Part shown: in pieces, positions 44,587 through 52,495 of the stretch
Position numbering within the stretch: position 1 is the first letter of the stretch
Layout of the letters: the number at the start of each line of letters is the position of its first letter
From: Cellulomonas wangleii
GTDB lineage: Bacteria; Actinomycetota; Actinomycetes; Actinomycetales; Cellulomonadaceae
Reading direction: 5' to 3'
NCBI RefSeq assembly: GCF_018388445.1
Contig: NZ_CP074405.1
Span: 2,604,001 to 2,668,000 of the forward strand
DNA length: 64,000 nt
Position numbers and translations under genes: made by a program
The notes under the pieces: generated by a model
Database searches by the model: none
Seen by the model: only the letters and a program-made list of their open reading frames with translations
Told to the model about the DNA's origin: nothing

Positions 44587-44592
44587 TAGCGT
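44587..44592 (+). promoter_or_regulatory. Leaderless -10 element of the HIT gene
   Basis: TAGCGT, six bases (GGGCGC), then ATG 44599. No ribosome binding site precedes the start. Confidence 0.6.
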
Positions 44593-44598
44593 GGGCGC

Positions 44599-45045
44599 AT
44601 GCCGACGCTGTTCACGCGCATCATCGACGGCGAGATCCCCGGGCGCTTCGTCTGGGCGGACGACCGGGCCGTGGTGCTGCTCACCATCGCACCGATCACC
44701 GCGGGCCACGCGCTCGTGGTGCCGCGGGCGGAGGTCGAGCAGCTCACGGACGCCCCCGACGACCTGCTGGCTCACCTCAGCGTGGTCGCCAAGACCGTCG
44801 GACTGGCCCAGCGGGCCGCCTGGGACGCCCCGCGCGCGGCGCTGCTCGTCGCGGGGTTCGAGATCCCGCACCTGCACCTGCACGTGCTGCCCGCCTGGGA
44901 CGAGAGCAGCCTGTCGTTCGCCAACGCCCGCAGCGACGTGCCGCCCGCCGAGCTCGACGAGGCCGCCGAGCGCCTGCGCGACGCGCTGCGCGCCGCCGGC
45001 CACGGAGCCCACGTCCCCGCCGACCTGACGTCCCCGGCGCTCTGA
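44599..45045 (+). CDS. HIT-family nucleotide hydrolase/transferase
   Basis: 148 residues. FTRIIDGEIPGRFVWADDRAVVLLTIAPITAGHALVVPR and the histidine triad HLHLHV are the HIT signature, with GFEIPHLHLHVLPAW complete. Family members hydrolyse adenosine-type phosphoramidates or dinucleotides. It is translated from a probably leaderless mRNA. It is followed by a decayed Na+/H+ antiporter gene, with which it might once have shared transcription. Confidence 0.93.
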   Translation: MPTLFTRIIDGEIPGRFVWADDRAVVLLTIAPITAGHALVVPRAEVEQLTDAPDDLLAHLSVVAKTVGLAQRAAWDAPRAALLVAGFEIPHLHLHVLPAWDESSLSFANARSDVPPAELDEAAERLRDALRAAGHGAHVPADLTSPAL

Positions 45046-45145
45046 GCGTGGCGGCGCCGCGCGCGGGTCCGCACCTGACGCCCGCCGGGCGGTCGCGCTG
45101 ACCGCCCCGGCGCTGCGCGACCGGGAGCGGCAACGGGACCTGCGC

Positions 45146-45372
45146 ATGGTGGCCCTGGCGCCGACGGTCCGCACGTTCCTGGCGACCGAGGCCGGCAGCG
45201 CCGTGGTGCTGCTCGCGGCGACCGCCGCGGCCCTCGCGTGGGCCAGCTCCCCCGCGCGCGACGCCTACACGGCCCTGTGGCACACCCCGGCCGGCCTGTC
45301 GTCGGCGACCTCGGCATCGAGCTCGACCTGCAGCACTGGGTGAACGACTTCGCGATGGCCGTGTTCTTCGCC
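45146..45372 (+). pseudogene. nhaA: nhaA Na+/H+ antiporter remnant
   Basis: The frame from 45146 reads VRTFLATEAGSAVVLLAATAAALAW and then ALWHTP, the start of NhaA family antiporters. Near 45290-45300 one base is missing: the continuation VGDLGIELDLQHWVNDFAMAVFF is in another frame from 45301. After 45372 the expected FVVGLEIKREL segment and the rest of the roughly 400-residue protein are absent. The next gene, on the other strand, ends at 45478. About 75 codons survive, so this is a frameshifted and truncated remnant. Confidence 0.8.
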
Positions 45373-45477
45373 AGCGGCTCCCGCTGTGCACGCCGCCGCG
45401 GCTGCCCCCGACGCTGCCGGACCTGCCGTGGCGGTCCGCCGGCTGAGGCCGCGGGTGCGGCCGGCCCGGACGGGCGG

Positions 45478-46323
45478 TCACGTCACCGGGTCGTCCGGCC
45501 CCCAGGTCGACAGCCGCAGGGTCCGCGCATCCGTCGCCGCGATCTGCTCGGCGTGCTCGCGCAGCGACGCGGGCGTGTCCGCACCGGCGCGCACGAAGCG
45601 CCCGGACAGCCCGTCGAGCTCGCCCGCCGCGAAGGCGAGGACCAGGTCGGCGACGTCCTGCGGCGACGTCCAGTCGGTCCGCCCGGTGTGCACCGGCATG
45701 GCGGCGGTCATGTCCGTCGCGACGACGCCCGGCGCCAGGTCCAGCACCCGCAGGCCCGCATCGGCGTACTGCCGGTGCAGCTGCGTGGTGAACCTCGCCA
45801 GCGCACCCTTGCTGATCGCGTAGCCGGTGTACGTCGGCAGGGCGCGGTGCCCGGAGCCGGAGTTGACGTTGAGCACCCGCCCGGCGCCGCGGGCCAGCAT
45901 CCCGGGCAGCACGGCGTGCGTCACCAGCAGCGGCCCGCGCACGTTGGTCTCCACCACGCGCCAGACGTCCTCCACGTCGTCCGCCGCGAACGGCAGCTCG
46001 GCGCGCTCGATGACGCCGGCGTTGTTGACGAGCAGGCCGATCCCGCCCGCACCCGCCAGGCCGGTCTCGACGCGGCCCACCGCATCGGCCACCGCGGTGG
46101 CGTCGACCAGGTCGGCCGCCGCGACCGTGACCTGCGCGCCCAGCGCACGCGCCTCGTCCGCGACCTCCTCGAGCCGCTCCCGGGTGCGGGCCACCAGGCC
46201 CAGCGCGTAGCCCGCGCGCGCGAGTGCCAGGGCGAGCTCACGGCCGATGCCGCGGCCGGCGCCGGTGACCAGGGCGGTCCGCGGGACCGGTGCGGTCAGG
46301 GCAGGGGACGTCGTCGCGCTCAC
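45478..46323 (-). CDS. Short-chain dehydrogenase/reductase
   Basis: 281 residues. TALVTGAGRGIGREL is the NAD(P)-binding motif, LVNNAGVIERAEL the NNAG motif, and NSGSGHRALPTYTGYAISKGAL supplies the Ser, Tyr and Lys of the active site. The substrate cannot be assigned. I chose GTG 46323, which removes six residues (to 46341) that lack family resemblance; neither start has a good ribosome binding site. It lies downstream of, and on the same strand as, the DsbA-like gene. Confidence 0.9.
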   Translation of the reverse strand: MSATTSPALTAPVPRTALVTGAGRGIGRELALALARAGYALGLVARTRERLEEVADEARALGAQVTVAAADLVDATAVADAVGRVETGLAGAGGIGLLVNNAGVIERAELPFAADDVEDVWRVVETNVRGPLLVTHAVLPGMLARGAGRVLNVNSGSGHRALPTYTGYAISKGALARFTTQLHRQYADAGLRVLDLAPGVVATDMTAAMPVHTGRTDWTSPQDVADLVLAFAAGELDGLSGRFVRAGADTPASLREHAEQIAATDARTLRLSTWGPDDPVT

Positions 46324-46380
46324 GCGCCCATCGTGGCCCACGGCGCGGCCGGCTGCCCCCGGCGGCGTGGGCGACGGTGC

Positions 46381-46905
46381 TCACACCGCGTCGACGACCT
46401 GACGCAGCGCCTCCAGCTCCACGCGGCCGCGGTACCGCACACCGTCGATGAGCAGGGTGGGCGTCCCCGGGACGTCGAGCTCGATACCCCCCTCGTAGTC
46501 CGCCTGCACGGCACGGGCGAACCGGTCCGCCGGCGGTCCCACGAGCTCGTCGGGCGCGAGGCCGACCTCCTGCGCGTACCGGCCGAGGTCCTCGTCGCTC
46601 AGCGCGTCCTGGTGGGCGAACAGCAGCCGCTGCATCTCCCAGAACCGTCCGTGGGCACCGGCCGCCTCGGCCGCGAGCGCCGCGGCCAGGGCGTGCGGGT
46701 GCACCTGGAACAACGGGAAGTGACGCCACACGAGGCGCACGCGCCCGCCGGACTCCTCGACCAGCCGACGCAGCACGGGCTCGGCGTCCCGGCAGTACGG
46801 GCACTCGAGGTCGCCGTACTCGACCACCGTGACGGGTGCGTCCGGGTCCCCCAGCACGTGACGGTCCGGGTCGGTGCTGACCACGACGGGCTCGGGAGAC
46901 GTCAT
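46381..46905 (-). CDS. DsbA-family thioredoxin-like protein
   Basis: 174 residues with the FrnE/DsbA_2 layout: PVTVVEYGDLECPYCRDAEPVLRRLV carries a CPYC redox pair, then an alpha-helical insert, and the cis-proline region is VPGTPTLLIDG. No signal peptide is visible, so it probably acts in the cytoplasm as a thiol oxidoreductase or a glutathione/mycothiol-type transferase. The ATG at 46905 is clear. It sits between an SDR and an epimerase-like gene on the same strand. Confidence 0.9.
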   Translation of the reverse strand: MTSPEPVVVSTDPDRHVLGDPDAPVTVVEYGDLECPYCRDAEPVLRRLVEESGGRVRLVWRHFPLFQVHPHALAAALAAEAAGAHGRFWEMQRLLFAHQDALSDEDLGRYAQEVGLAPDELVGPPADRFARAVQADYEGGIELDVPGTPTLLIDGVRYRGRVELEALRQVVDAV

Positions 46906-46944
46906 GCGGACAGCGTGCCGTGCGAGGTCCCCCGCCGCACGTCG

Positions 46945-47979
46945 TCAGCGACCCCGGGGCCGCAGGGGCGGGCTGGCGGTCCCCGCACCGGACGCGATGC
47001 CCGTGACGAGCTGGTGCAGGGCCTCGGCCGCGGTGGACCGCGGCCGCCACGCGAGCTCACGCTCGGCGCGGGTCGTGTCCAGCAGCGGGGCTGCCATGCC
47101 CATGTCGAGCCACCCGGGGCCGACCGGTACGGCACGCGCGTGCCACCCGGCGGCCAGCACGGTCCGCGCCGCGCGGACCGGAACCTCCCGCAGCCGGGCC
47201 CGCGCGACCAGGGCGGCCACGTCCGGCCCGCGCAGGACGCCGGGCGCCGCCAGGTTGAAGGCCCCGCGCGCCTGGTGCACCACCGCCTCGCGGAACGCGT
47301 CGGCGAGGTCGTCGGCCTGGACGGCCTGCAGGCGCAGCCCGCGGGGCCACGGCAGCACCGGCACCCGCCCGTCGAGCAGCCGCTCGGGCACGAACGGACC
47401 GAGGAAGTAGCGGGTGATCTCCCGGCCCGCGTCGTGCTGGAAGACCAGGGCGGGCCGCAGCCGTGCCACGCGCAGCGGCGTCTGCGCCTCGGTGCGGTCC
47501 AGCAGGGACTCGACGGCGGCCTTGTCGACGCTGTAGGACGACGACCGCACGCCGCCGGTCGGCCAGGACTCGTCACGCAGCGTGTCGTCGGGCGAGGGCG
47601 AGTAGGCGCCGACGGAGGACGCGGCGACCAGGTGCGGGACCCCGGCCTGCACGGCCGCCTGCACCACCCGGCGCGTGCCCACCACGTTGGTCGAGCGCAG
47701 GCGTGCGCGGTCGTGGCTGGGCTGGATCGCCCACGCCAGGTGCACCACGGCGTCGGCGCCCGCGAACGTGCGGGCGAGGTCCGTGACCACCCGTTCCTCG
47801 GCCTCGGGCGCCCCGATGTCGCACGCGACCCAGGTGGCGGCGTCGTACGGCGCGGGCGGCCGGGCCTGCGGTGTACGACGAGCGACGCCGACCACGGACG
47901 TCACCGTGGTGTCCGCGGCGAGCCGGCGCAGGACGGCCGTCCCCACGTTGCCGCTGGCACCGACCACCACGACCCTCAC
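46945..47979 (-). CDS. NAD-dependent epimerase/dehydratase-family protein
   Basis: 344 residues. It starts MRVVVVGASGNVGTAVLRRL, a Rossmann motif of extended SDRs, with VVHLAWAIQPSHDRARLRSTNVVGTRRV and the active-site SSSYSVDKAAVE (Tyr and Lys). The C-terminal 100 residues form the variable substrate-binding part. It could act on a nucleotide sugar or a small carbonyl compound. The neighbouring alcohol dehydrogenase is 28 bases away on the same strand, and the two may be co-transcribed. Confidence 0.88.
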   Translation of the reverse strand: MRVVVVGASGNVGTAVLRRLAADTTVTSVVGVARRTPQARPPAPYDAATWVACDIGAPEAEERVVTDLARTFAGADAVVHLAWAIQPSHDRARLRSTNVVGTRRVVQAAVQAGVPHLVAASSVGAYSPSPDDTLRDESWPTGGVRSSSYSVDKAAVESLLDRTEAQTPLRVARLRPALVFQHDAGREITRYFLGPFVPERLLDGRVPVLPWPRGLRLQAVQADDLADAFREAVVHQARGAFNLAAPGVLRGPDVAALVARARLREVPVRAARTVLAAGWHARAVPVGPGWLDMGMAAPLLDTTRAERELAWRPRSTAAEALHQLVTGIASGAGTASPPLRPRGR

Positions 47980-48007
47980 GCGTGCCCCCCGGTCCGGTCC
48001 GGCACGC

Positions 48008-49210
48008 TCACGCGAACGGGTCCAGGACGACCTTGATGCAGCCGTCCGCCTTGCGCTGGAAGACGTCGTACGCCTGCGGCCCCTGCTCGAGGGACACCCG
48101 GTGGGTGCGCAGGTCGGCCACCCCGAGGGGGTCCGCCGGGTCGGTGACCAGCGGCAGCAGGTCGTCGGACCACCGCCGCACGTTGGCCTGGCCGAACCGG
48201 AACGACAGCTGGCGGTCGAACACGTCCATCATGGGGAACGGGTCCAGCGCCCCGCCGTACACGCCGACGACCGACACGGTCGCACCGCGCCGCGCCACGC
48301 CGATGGCGGTCTGCAGCGCGGCCATGCGGTCGACGGCTGCCTTCTCGATGAGCGGCCGGGCCAGCGCGTCGGGCAGGAAGGCCGCCGCCCGCTGCCCCGC
48401 GGCGGCCACCGGTGAGCCGTGCGCCTCCATGCCGACGGCCTCGACGACCGCGTCGGCACCGCGCCCGTGGGTGCGCTCGCGCACGGCCTCCACGACGTCG
48501 TCCGTCCGTGCCGCGTCGATCACGTCCACGCCGTGGCGGGAGGCCATGAGCAGCCGCTCAGCCACGATGTCGATGCCGATCACCCGCTCGGCTCCCCGGT
48601 GCAGCGCGATGCGCGCCGCCATCTGACCGATCGGCCCGAGCCCCACGACGGCCACGGTCCCGCCCGGTGGCACGTCGGCGTAGGCGACGGCCTGCCACGC
48701 GGTGGGCAGCACGTCGGAGAGGTAGAGGTAGGTCTCGTCGGCGCGCCCGTCGTCGGGGACGACGACGGGTCCGTACTGGGCCTGGGGCACGCGCAGGTAC
48801 TGCGCCTGCCCGCCGGGGACGCTGCCGTACAGGGAGGTGTAGCCGAACAGGGCCGCCCCCTTGCCGGTGGCGTGCACCTGCGTGGTCTCGCACTGGCTCT
48901 GCAGCCCCAGTGCGCACATGTGGCAGGTGCCGCACGCGATCCCGAACGGCACGACGACGCGGTCACCGACCTTCAGGCGACGCCCCGCCTCGGGTCCGAC
49001 CTCCTCGACGATCCCCATGGCCTCGTGGCCCAGCACGTCGCCGGGTTGCAGGAACGCGCCGAGCACCGAGTACAGGTGCAGGTCGGACCCGCAGACGGCG
49101 GTCGACGTCACGCGGATCACGGCGTCGGTGGGCTCCTCGACCCGCGGGTCGGGAACGTCCTCGACCGACACGTGCTCGCGTCCCTGCCACGTCAGCGCCC
49201 GCACCTGCAC
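48008..49210 (-). CDS. Zinc-dependent alcohol dehydrogenase (formaldehyde-dehydrogenase-like MDR)
   Basis: 400 residues. ALTWQGREHVSVEDVPDPRVEEP and AVCGSDLHLY carry the catalytic Cys; VLGHEAMGIVEEVG follows, and CGTCHMCALGLQSQCE gives the four structural zinc cysteines. The cofactor motif is VAVVGLGPIGQMAA. The FPMMDVFDRQLSFRFGQANV region is typical of the glutathione-independent formaldehyde dehydrogenase-like group. I chose GTG 49210 (GTG 49213 is adjacent), as residues upstream to 49306 are low-complexity and not conserved in the family. The natural alcohol or aldehyde is unknown. Confidence 0.9.
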   Translation of the reverse strand: MQVRALTWQGREHVSVEDVPDPRVEEPTDAVIRVTSTAVCGSDLHLYSVLGAFLQPGDVLGHEAMGIVEEVGPEAGRRLKVGDRVVVPFGIACGTCHMCALGLQSQCETTQVHATGKGAALFGYTSLYGSVPGGQAQYLRVPQAQYGPVVVPDDGRADETYLYLSDVLPTAWQAVAYADVPPGGTVAVVGLGPIGQMAARIALHRGAERVIGIDIVAERLLMASRHGVDVIDAARTDDVVEAVRERTHGRGADAVVEAVGMEAHGSPVAAAGQRAAAFLPDALARPLIEKAAVDRMAALQTAIGVARRGATVSVVGVYGGALDPFPMMDVFDRQLSFRFGQANVRRWSDDLLPLVTDPADPLGVADLRTHRVSLEQGPQAYDVFQRKADGCIKVVLDPFA

Positions 49211-49340
49211 CACCGTCCCGTCGCTCGTCCGCCGTGCCCCGCCGCCCGTGCGGGCCGCGGTGCGCCATGGGTCGTCCACGGTGGCACCCGACCGCCGGGC
49301 GCGCATCCGGAAGGGTCGCCTCGCCGGCCCGGACGTTCCC

Positions 49341-49874
49341 TCAGGCCTGCTCGGCGGCCATGGCCGCCAGCGTCGTCACCGTGCGCCAGTTGCGGGAGGT
49401 GCCTCCCGGCCCCGCGCGTCGGGCGAGGCGGGCGGCCAGCCGACTGCGGCCTATCCCGTCGGGCAGGTAGAGGTACAGCTCGCGGCCGACGGCGGCGAGG
49501 TCCTCGGGCGGCGTGACCTCGACGTCGGGCACCCGTGCCGGGACCGTGCCCGGCAGGAACACCACGTGGTGGTGGGTCGGGTCGTCGTCACGGGACAGGA
49601 ACGGGTTGCCGGCGACGACGGCCCGCAGGTCGTCCCGGGTGCGCACGACCACGTCCGGACGGCACGGGAACGCGCCGGCGCACGCCGCCCGCAGCGCGGC
49701 CGCCACCTGCTCGGCGTCGTCGACGTCCGCGCTCAGCACCACGTTCCCGCTGTTCACGTACGTGCGCACGTCGCCGTAGCCCGCCTCGGCCACGACCCGG
49801 CGCAGGTCCGCCATCGGCACCCGGGTGGCACCGCCGACGTTCACCCCGCGCAGCAGCGCCACCATCACCGTCAT
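49341..49874 (-). CDS. DUF1697-family protein
   Basis: 177 residues. MVALLRGVNVGGATRVPMADLRRV, YVNSGNVVLSA, HHHVVFLPG and the C-terminal SRNWRTVTTLAAMA are the conserved DUF1697 segments. Family structures show two ferredoxin-like domains; the biochemical role is unknown. The gene is 18 bases downstream of ogt on the same strand, and the two are likely co-transcribed. Confidence 0.9.
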   Translation of the reverse strand: MTVMVALLRGVNVGGATRVPMADLRRVVAEAGYGDVRTYVNSGNVVLSADVDDAEQVAAALRAACAGAFPCRPDVVVRTRDDLRAVVAGNPFLSRDDDPTHHHVVFLPGTVPARVPDVEVTPPEDLAAVGRELYLYLPDGIGRSRLAARLARRAGPGGTSRNWRTVTTLAAMAAEQA

Positions 49875-49892
49875 CGCTCCCCCTGCGTCCGA

Positions 49893-50411
49893 TCAGAACA
49901 GCGTGCCCGTGCCCGTCGCGACGCGGGCCTCGAGGGCCAGCAGCACGCGCTTGCGGTCCAGGCCGCCGGAGAACCCGGTGAGGGTGCCGTCGGCCCCGAT
50001 CACGCGGTGGCACGGCACGACGATCGGCAGGTGGTTCGCCCCGTTGGCGGCACCCACCGCCCGGGCCGCCGTGCGCGGGTCGAGCCCGACCGCGGTGGCG
50101 AGCGCCCCGTACGTCGTCGTCGTGCCGTACGGGACCGACCGCAGGCCCTCCCAGACGCGCTGCCGGAACGCGCTGCCGCGGTAGCGCAGCGGCAGGTCGA
50201 ACTCGCGTCGCGCACCGGCGAGGTAGCCGGTGAGCTGTCGGACGGCCTCGGCGAGCAACGGGTCGTCCCCGGGGTCGACCCGAGGTCCCAGCCCTGCGGT
50301 CGCCGCCGAGCCGTCGGCGTGCGGGAAGCGGACGTCCGTCACCGCACCGTCGGCGACACCGACCGCGACCGGCCCGAACGGTGCGGGCACCACCGCATGC
50401 ACCACGCTCAC
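49893..50411 (-). CDS. ogt: Methylated-DNA--protein-cysteine methyltransferase
   Basis: 172 residues. The active site IVVPCHRVIGADG contains the acceptor cysteine, preceded by the RAVGAANGANHLP helix and the YGTTTTYGALA DNA-binding helix. It transfers the alkyl group from O6-alkylguanine to itself. The GTG at 50411 follows GGGAG by ten bases; the open frame to 50732 is antisense-type low-complexity. A remnant of alkA lies 1.2 kb away, so this locus may once have carried a larger alkylation-repair set. Confidence 0.94.
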   Translation of the reverse strand: MSVVHAVVPAPFGPVAVGVADGAVTDVRFPHADGSAATAGLGPRVDPGDDPLLAEAVRQLTGYLAGARREFDLPLRYRGSAFRQRVWEGLRSVPYGTTTTYGALATAVGLDPRTAARAVGAANGANHLPIVVPCHRVIGADGTLTGFSGGLDRKRVLLALEARVATGTGTLF

Positions 50412-50455
50412 CCCGCCATCATCTCCCCCACCGCCCACACCGCACCGGCGACGCG

Positions 50456-51151
50456 TCACGGGTACACCACGGCGAACCCGGCCCCGGCGAGCACCAGGGC
50501 AGGCACCAGCCACCGCGCGATGCCGCCGTGCTGCCGCCCGTACCGGCCGAGGACGACGAACGTGAGGACACCGGCTGACACGAACACGACCGCGTGGCCC
50601 ACGTACCCGAGGAGCGCGAGGTACACCACGACCGCCTCGGCCCACCACGCGGCGACCAGGACCGCGCCGCCGAGCCCGCGCCCCCGCCGCGTCGACGGGC
50701 CGTCGTCGTGCCCGTCCCGCCGCCACGACCACCCGGCCACGGCGCCGACGCCACCACCCGGCAGCGCGCAGACCAGCCAGAACAGGACCCAGCTGCTGCT
50801 GGTGCCGAACCCCCGCAGGTGGGACGTGAGGTAGTACCCCGCGACCTCACCGAGGCACGCGAGCACGCCGGCGACGAGCGCCCACCCCCAGCGCCGGGTG
50901 AGGGCCCCCAGGACGAAGGGGACCACCAGCCACGGCGTGACGGCGTTCGCCAGGCCTCCGAGGGGCCCCGGCAGCACGGTCTGCCCGAACGACGTGAGCA
51001 CACCGGCGGTGAGTCCCACGGGCACCGCGAGCGCGACAGCGACGAACCCGGGCAGACGTCCACGGCCGGCGGCCGTCTCGAGGGCGTGGTGCCCGGTCGG
51101 CGCGGCGGGTGCGGGCAGGGGTTTCGCGGGCACGGTGGGGGTCGCAGGCAC
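50456..51151 (-). CDS. DUF6518-like integral membrane protein
   Basis: 231 residues with about six hydrophobic helices, among them LPGFVAVALAVPVGLTAGVL, AVTPWLVVPFVLGALTRRWG, AVLVAAWWAEAVVVYLALLG and WLVPALVLAGAGFAVVYP. The layout resembles DUF6518 proteins of actinobacteria, which are uncharacterised. I chose GTG 51151; the open frame upstream to 51562 is Pro/Arg/Gly-rich and crosses a strong hairpin, so it is not coding. It ends 44 bases before ogt on the same strand. Confidence 0.7.
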   Translation of the reverse strand: MPATPTVPAKPLPAPAAPTGHHALETAAGRGRLPGFVAVALAVPVGLTAGVLTSFGQTVLPGPLGGLANAVTPWLVVPFVLGALTRRWGWALVAGVLACLGEVAGYYLTSHLRGFGTSSSWVLFWLVCALPGGGVGAVAGWSWRRDGHDDGPSTRRGRGLGGAVLVAAWWAEAVVVYLALLGYVGHAVVFVSAGVLTFVVLGRYGRQHGGIARWLVPALVLAGAGFAVVYP

Positions 51152-51607
51152 GGGTCCAGCCTGGTCGCCCTCCAGCCGGTCCCGCGTCCGCCTGCCGGTG
51201 GGGTCCGTGGTCGGCCGGTCCTCCCCCGGTGGGACCGCACCGCGGGTGCGTGGTCGGCCCGCCGCAGCGGGCGGCGAGCCGCCTCGCGACCCGGGGGCGC
51301 GCACGCCGTGACCTGCGCCGACCGCGCCCGGAAGCAAGCCGGTCCCGCTCCCCCGTGGGAGGAGCGGGACCTGGCGGGAGAGCCGTCTCGCCGGCACGAG
51401 GCGTGGCGCGCTCCCGGACCCCGGAGGGCCGGTCCGGCTCTCGCCGGACCCGGTGCTGCTGCGGGTCCGGGGCAGGGCCCCGTACCTGCGGGTGGCCGCT
51501 CGCGGTGTGGGGCCACGATCGGCTGCTGACCCGAGCATCGCACCCGTGTGTGACCGGCGCATCTCGAACGTGCGACCAGTTCGCTACCGGGTCTTTGCCG
51601 TGGCCGC
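51152..51607. other. 456-bp stretch without a recognisable gene
   Basis: Apart from the hairpin at 51341-51371 I see no CDS, RNA gene or operator here. It lies between an intact membrane-protein gene and two gene remnants and is probably debris from the same deletion events. Confidence 0.5.
51341..51371. terminator. Hairpin with no adjacent intact gene
   Basis: GGTCCCGCTCC (51341-51351) pairs exactly with GGAGCGGGACC (51361-51371) around nine bases. No gene ends just before it on either strand, so it may be left over from a lost gene. Confidence 0.5.
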
Positions 51608-52030
51608 GTCGGGGTCGACTCCGGCCCCACGACGCCGGGCGCCGCCGACCGCCTGGCCGTCCGGTGGTTCGGCCTCGGGGACGATCTCGCGGCGGTGCAC
51701 AGCACGCTCGGCGACGACCCGACGCTGGGCCTGCTGCTGGCGGCGCGCCCGCACCTGCGTGTACCGGGCCATCCCGACGGGTTCGAGGCGGCGGTCCAGG
51801 GGGTGCTCACGCAGCGGGTCTCGCTGGGAGCGGGCCGCACCACCGGTGGTCGCCTCGCCGAGGCCTGGGGACGGTCGCACGCGTCCGGTCTGCGGACCTA
51901 CCCCCACCCCGAGGACCTCGCCGCGACCGACCCCGTGACGCTGCAGGCAGTGCTGCGGGTCCCGCACGCCCGGGCACGTGCGGTGCACGGCCTCGCCGTC
52001 GCAGGCGCGCAGGGCCTCCGGCTCGAGCCC
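51608..52030 (+). pseudogene. alkA DNA-3-methyladenine glycosylase fragment
   Basis: The frame reads LAVRWFGLGDDLAAVHSTLG, then LRVPGHPDGFEAAVQGVLTQ and RTYPHPEDLAATDPVTLQAV, the central region of AlkA-type glycosylases (usual form VLGQQVS). The N-terminal part is missing upstream and the helix-hairpin-helix with the catalytic Asp is missing downstream, where the frame runs into a DUF4349 fragment. It is therefore a roughly 140-codon internal piece. An intact ogt gene lies 1.2 kb to the left. Confidence 0.7.
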
Positions 52031-52033
52031 GGC

Positions 52034-52391
52034 ACCCGCACGCTGCTCGCCGACCGGGTCGCGCTGTCCACGGCGGACGTCGATCTACGCGCCGGAGCGC
52101 GCACCCGCCGTCGAGGAAGGGCCCGCCACGTTCCTCGACGGCCTCGACACCGGGTGGACCGCCTTCGTGGCCACCGTCCGCGGCGTCCTCGTCGTGGTCG
52201 GCGTCCTGCTGCCCTGGCTGGTCGTCGCGGGGCTCGCCACCGCCGCCGTGCCGCTGTGGCGGCGGCGCCGTACGGTGGAGCTGGCGACGTCGGCGAGCGA
52301 CGGCACGACGCCGCCGGACGGACCCGGAACGCTCGGCCGAGCGCCCCGCAGGCCCGAAGGTCCCTGTCGGGGTCACGTCGGACGGTCGTAA
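52034..52391 (+). pseudogene. DUF4349 protein C-terminal fragment, frameshifted
   Basis: TLLADRVALSTADV in the alkA frame continues, after a one-base shift near 52080, as IYAPERAPAVEEGPATFLDG and then VLVVVGVLLPWLVVAGLATA with a basic tail. This is the C-terminal end of DUF4349 lipoproteins: the LADRVALST motif, a short linker and one membrane helix. The N-terminal two thirds are absent. Its fusion to the alkA fragment with no intervening stop points to a deletion joining two genes. Confidence 0.65.
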
Positions 52392-52495
52392 TCTCCTGGC
52401 AAAGGACAGACCGGCACCGCATCTGCGGGGACGGCTGTCCGCCGGGTAGCGCCTCATGGGCGGCCACGCCCGGTCCCCGAGGCGAAGGAGCTGCC

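Noticed and set aside
45238..48036. 932-codon open frame on the plus strand
   Set aside because: Antisense to SDR, DsbA-like and epimerase genes; only its first 45 codons matter, as part of the nhaA remnant.
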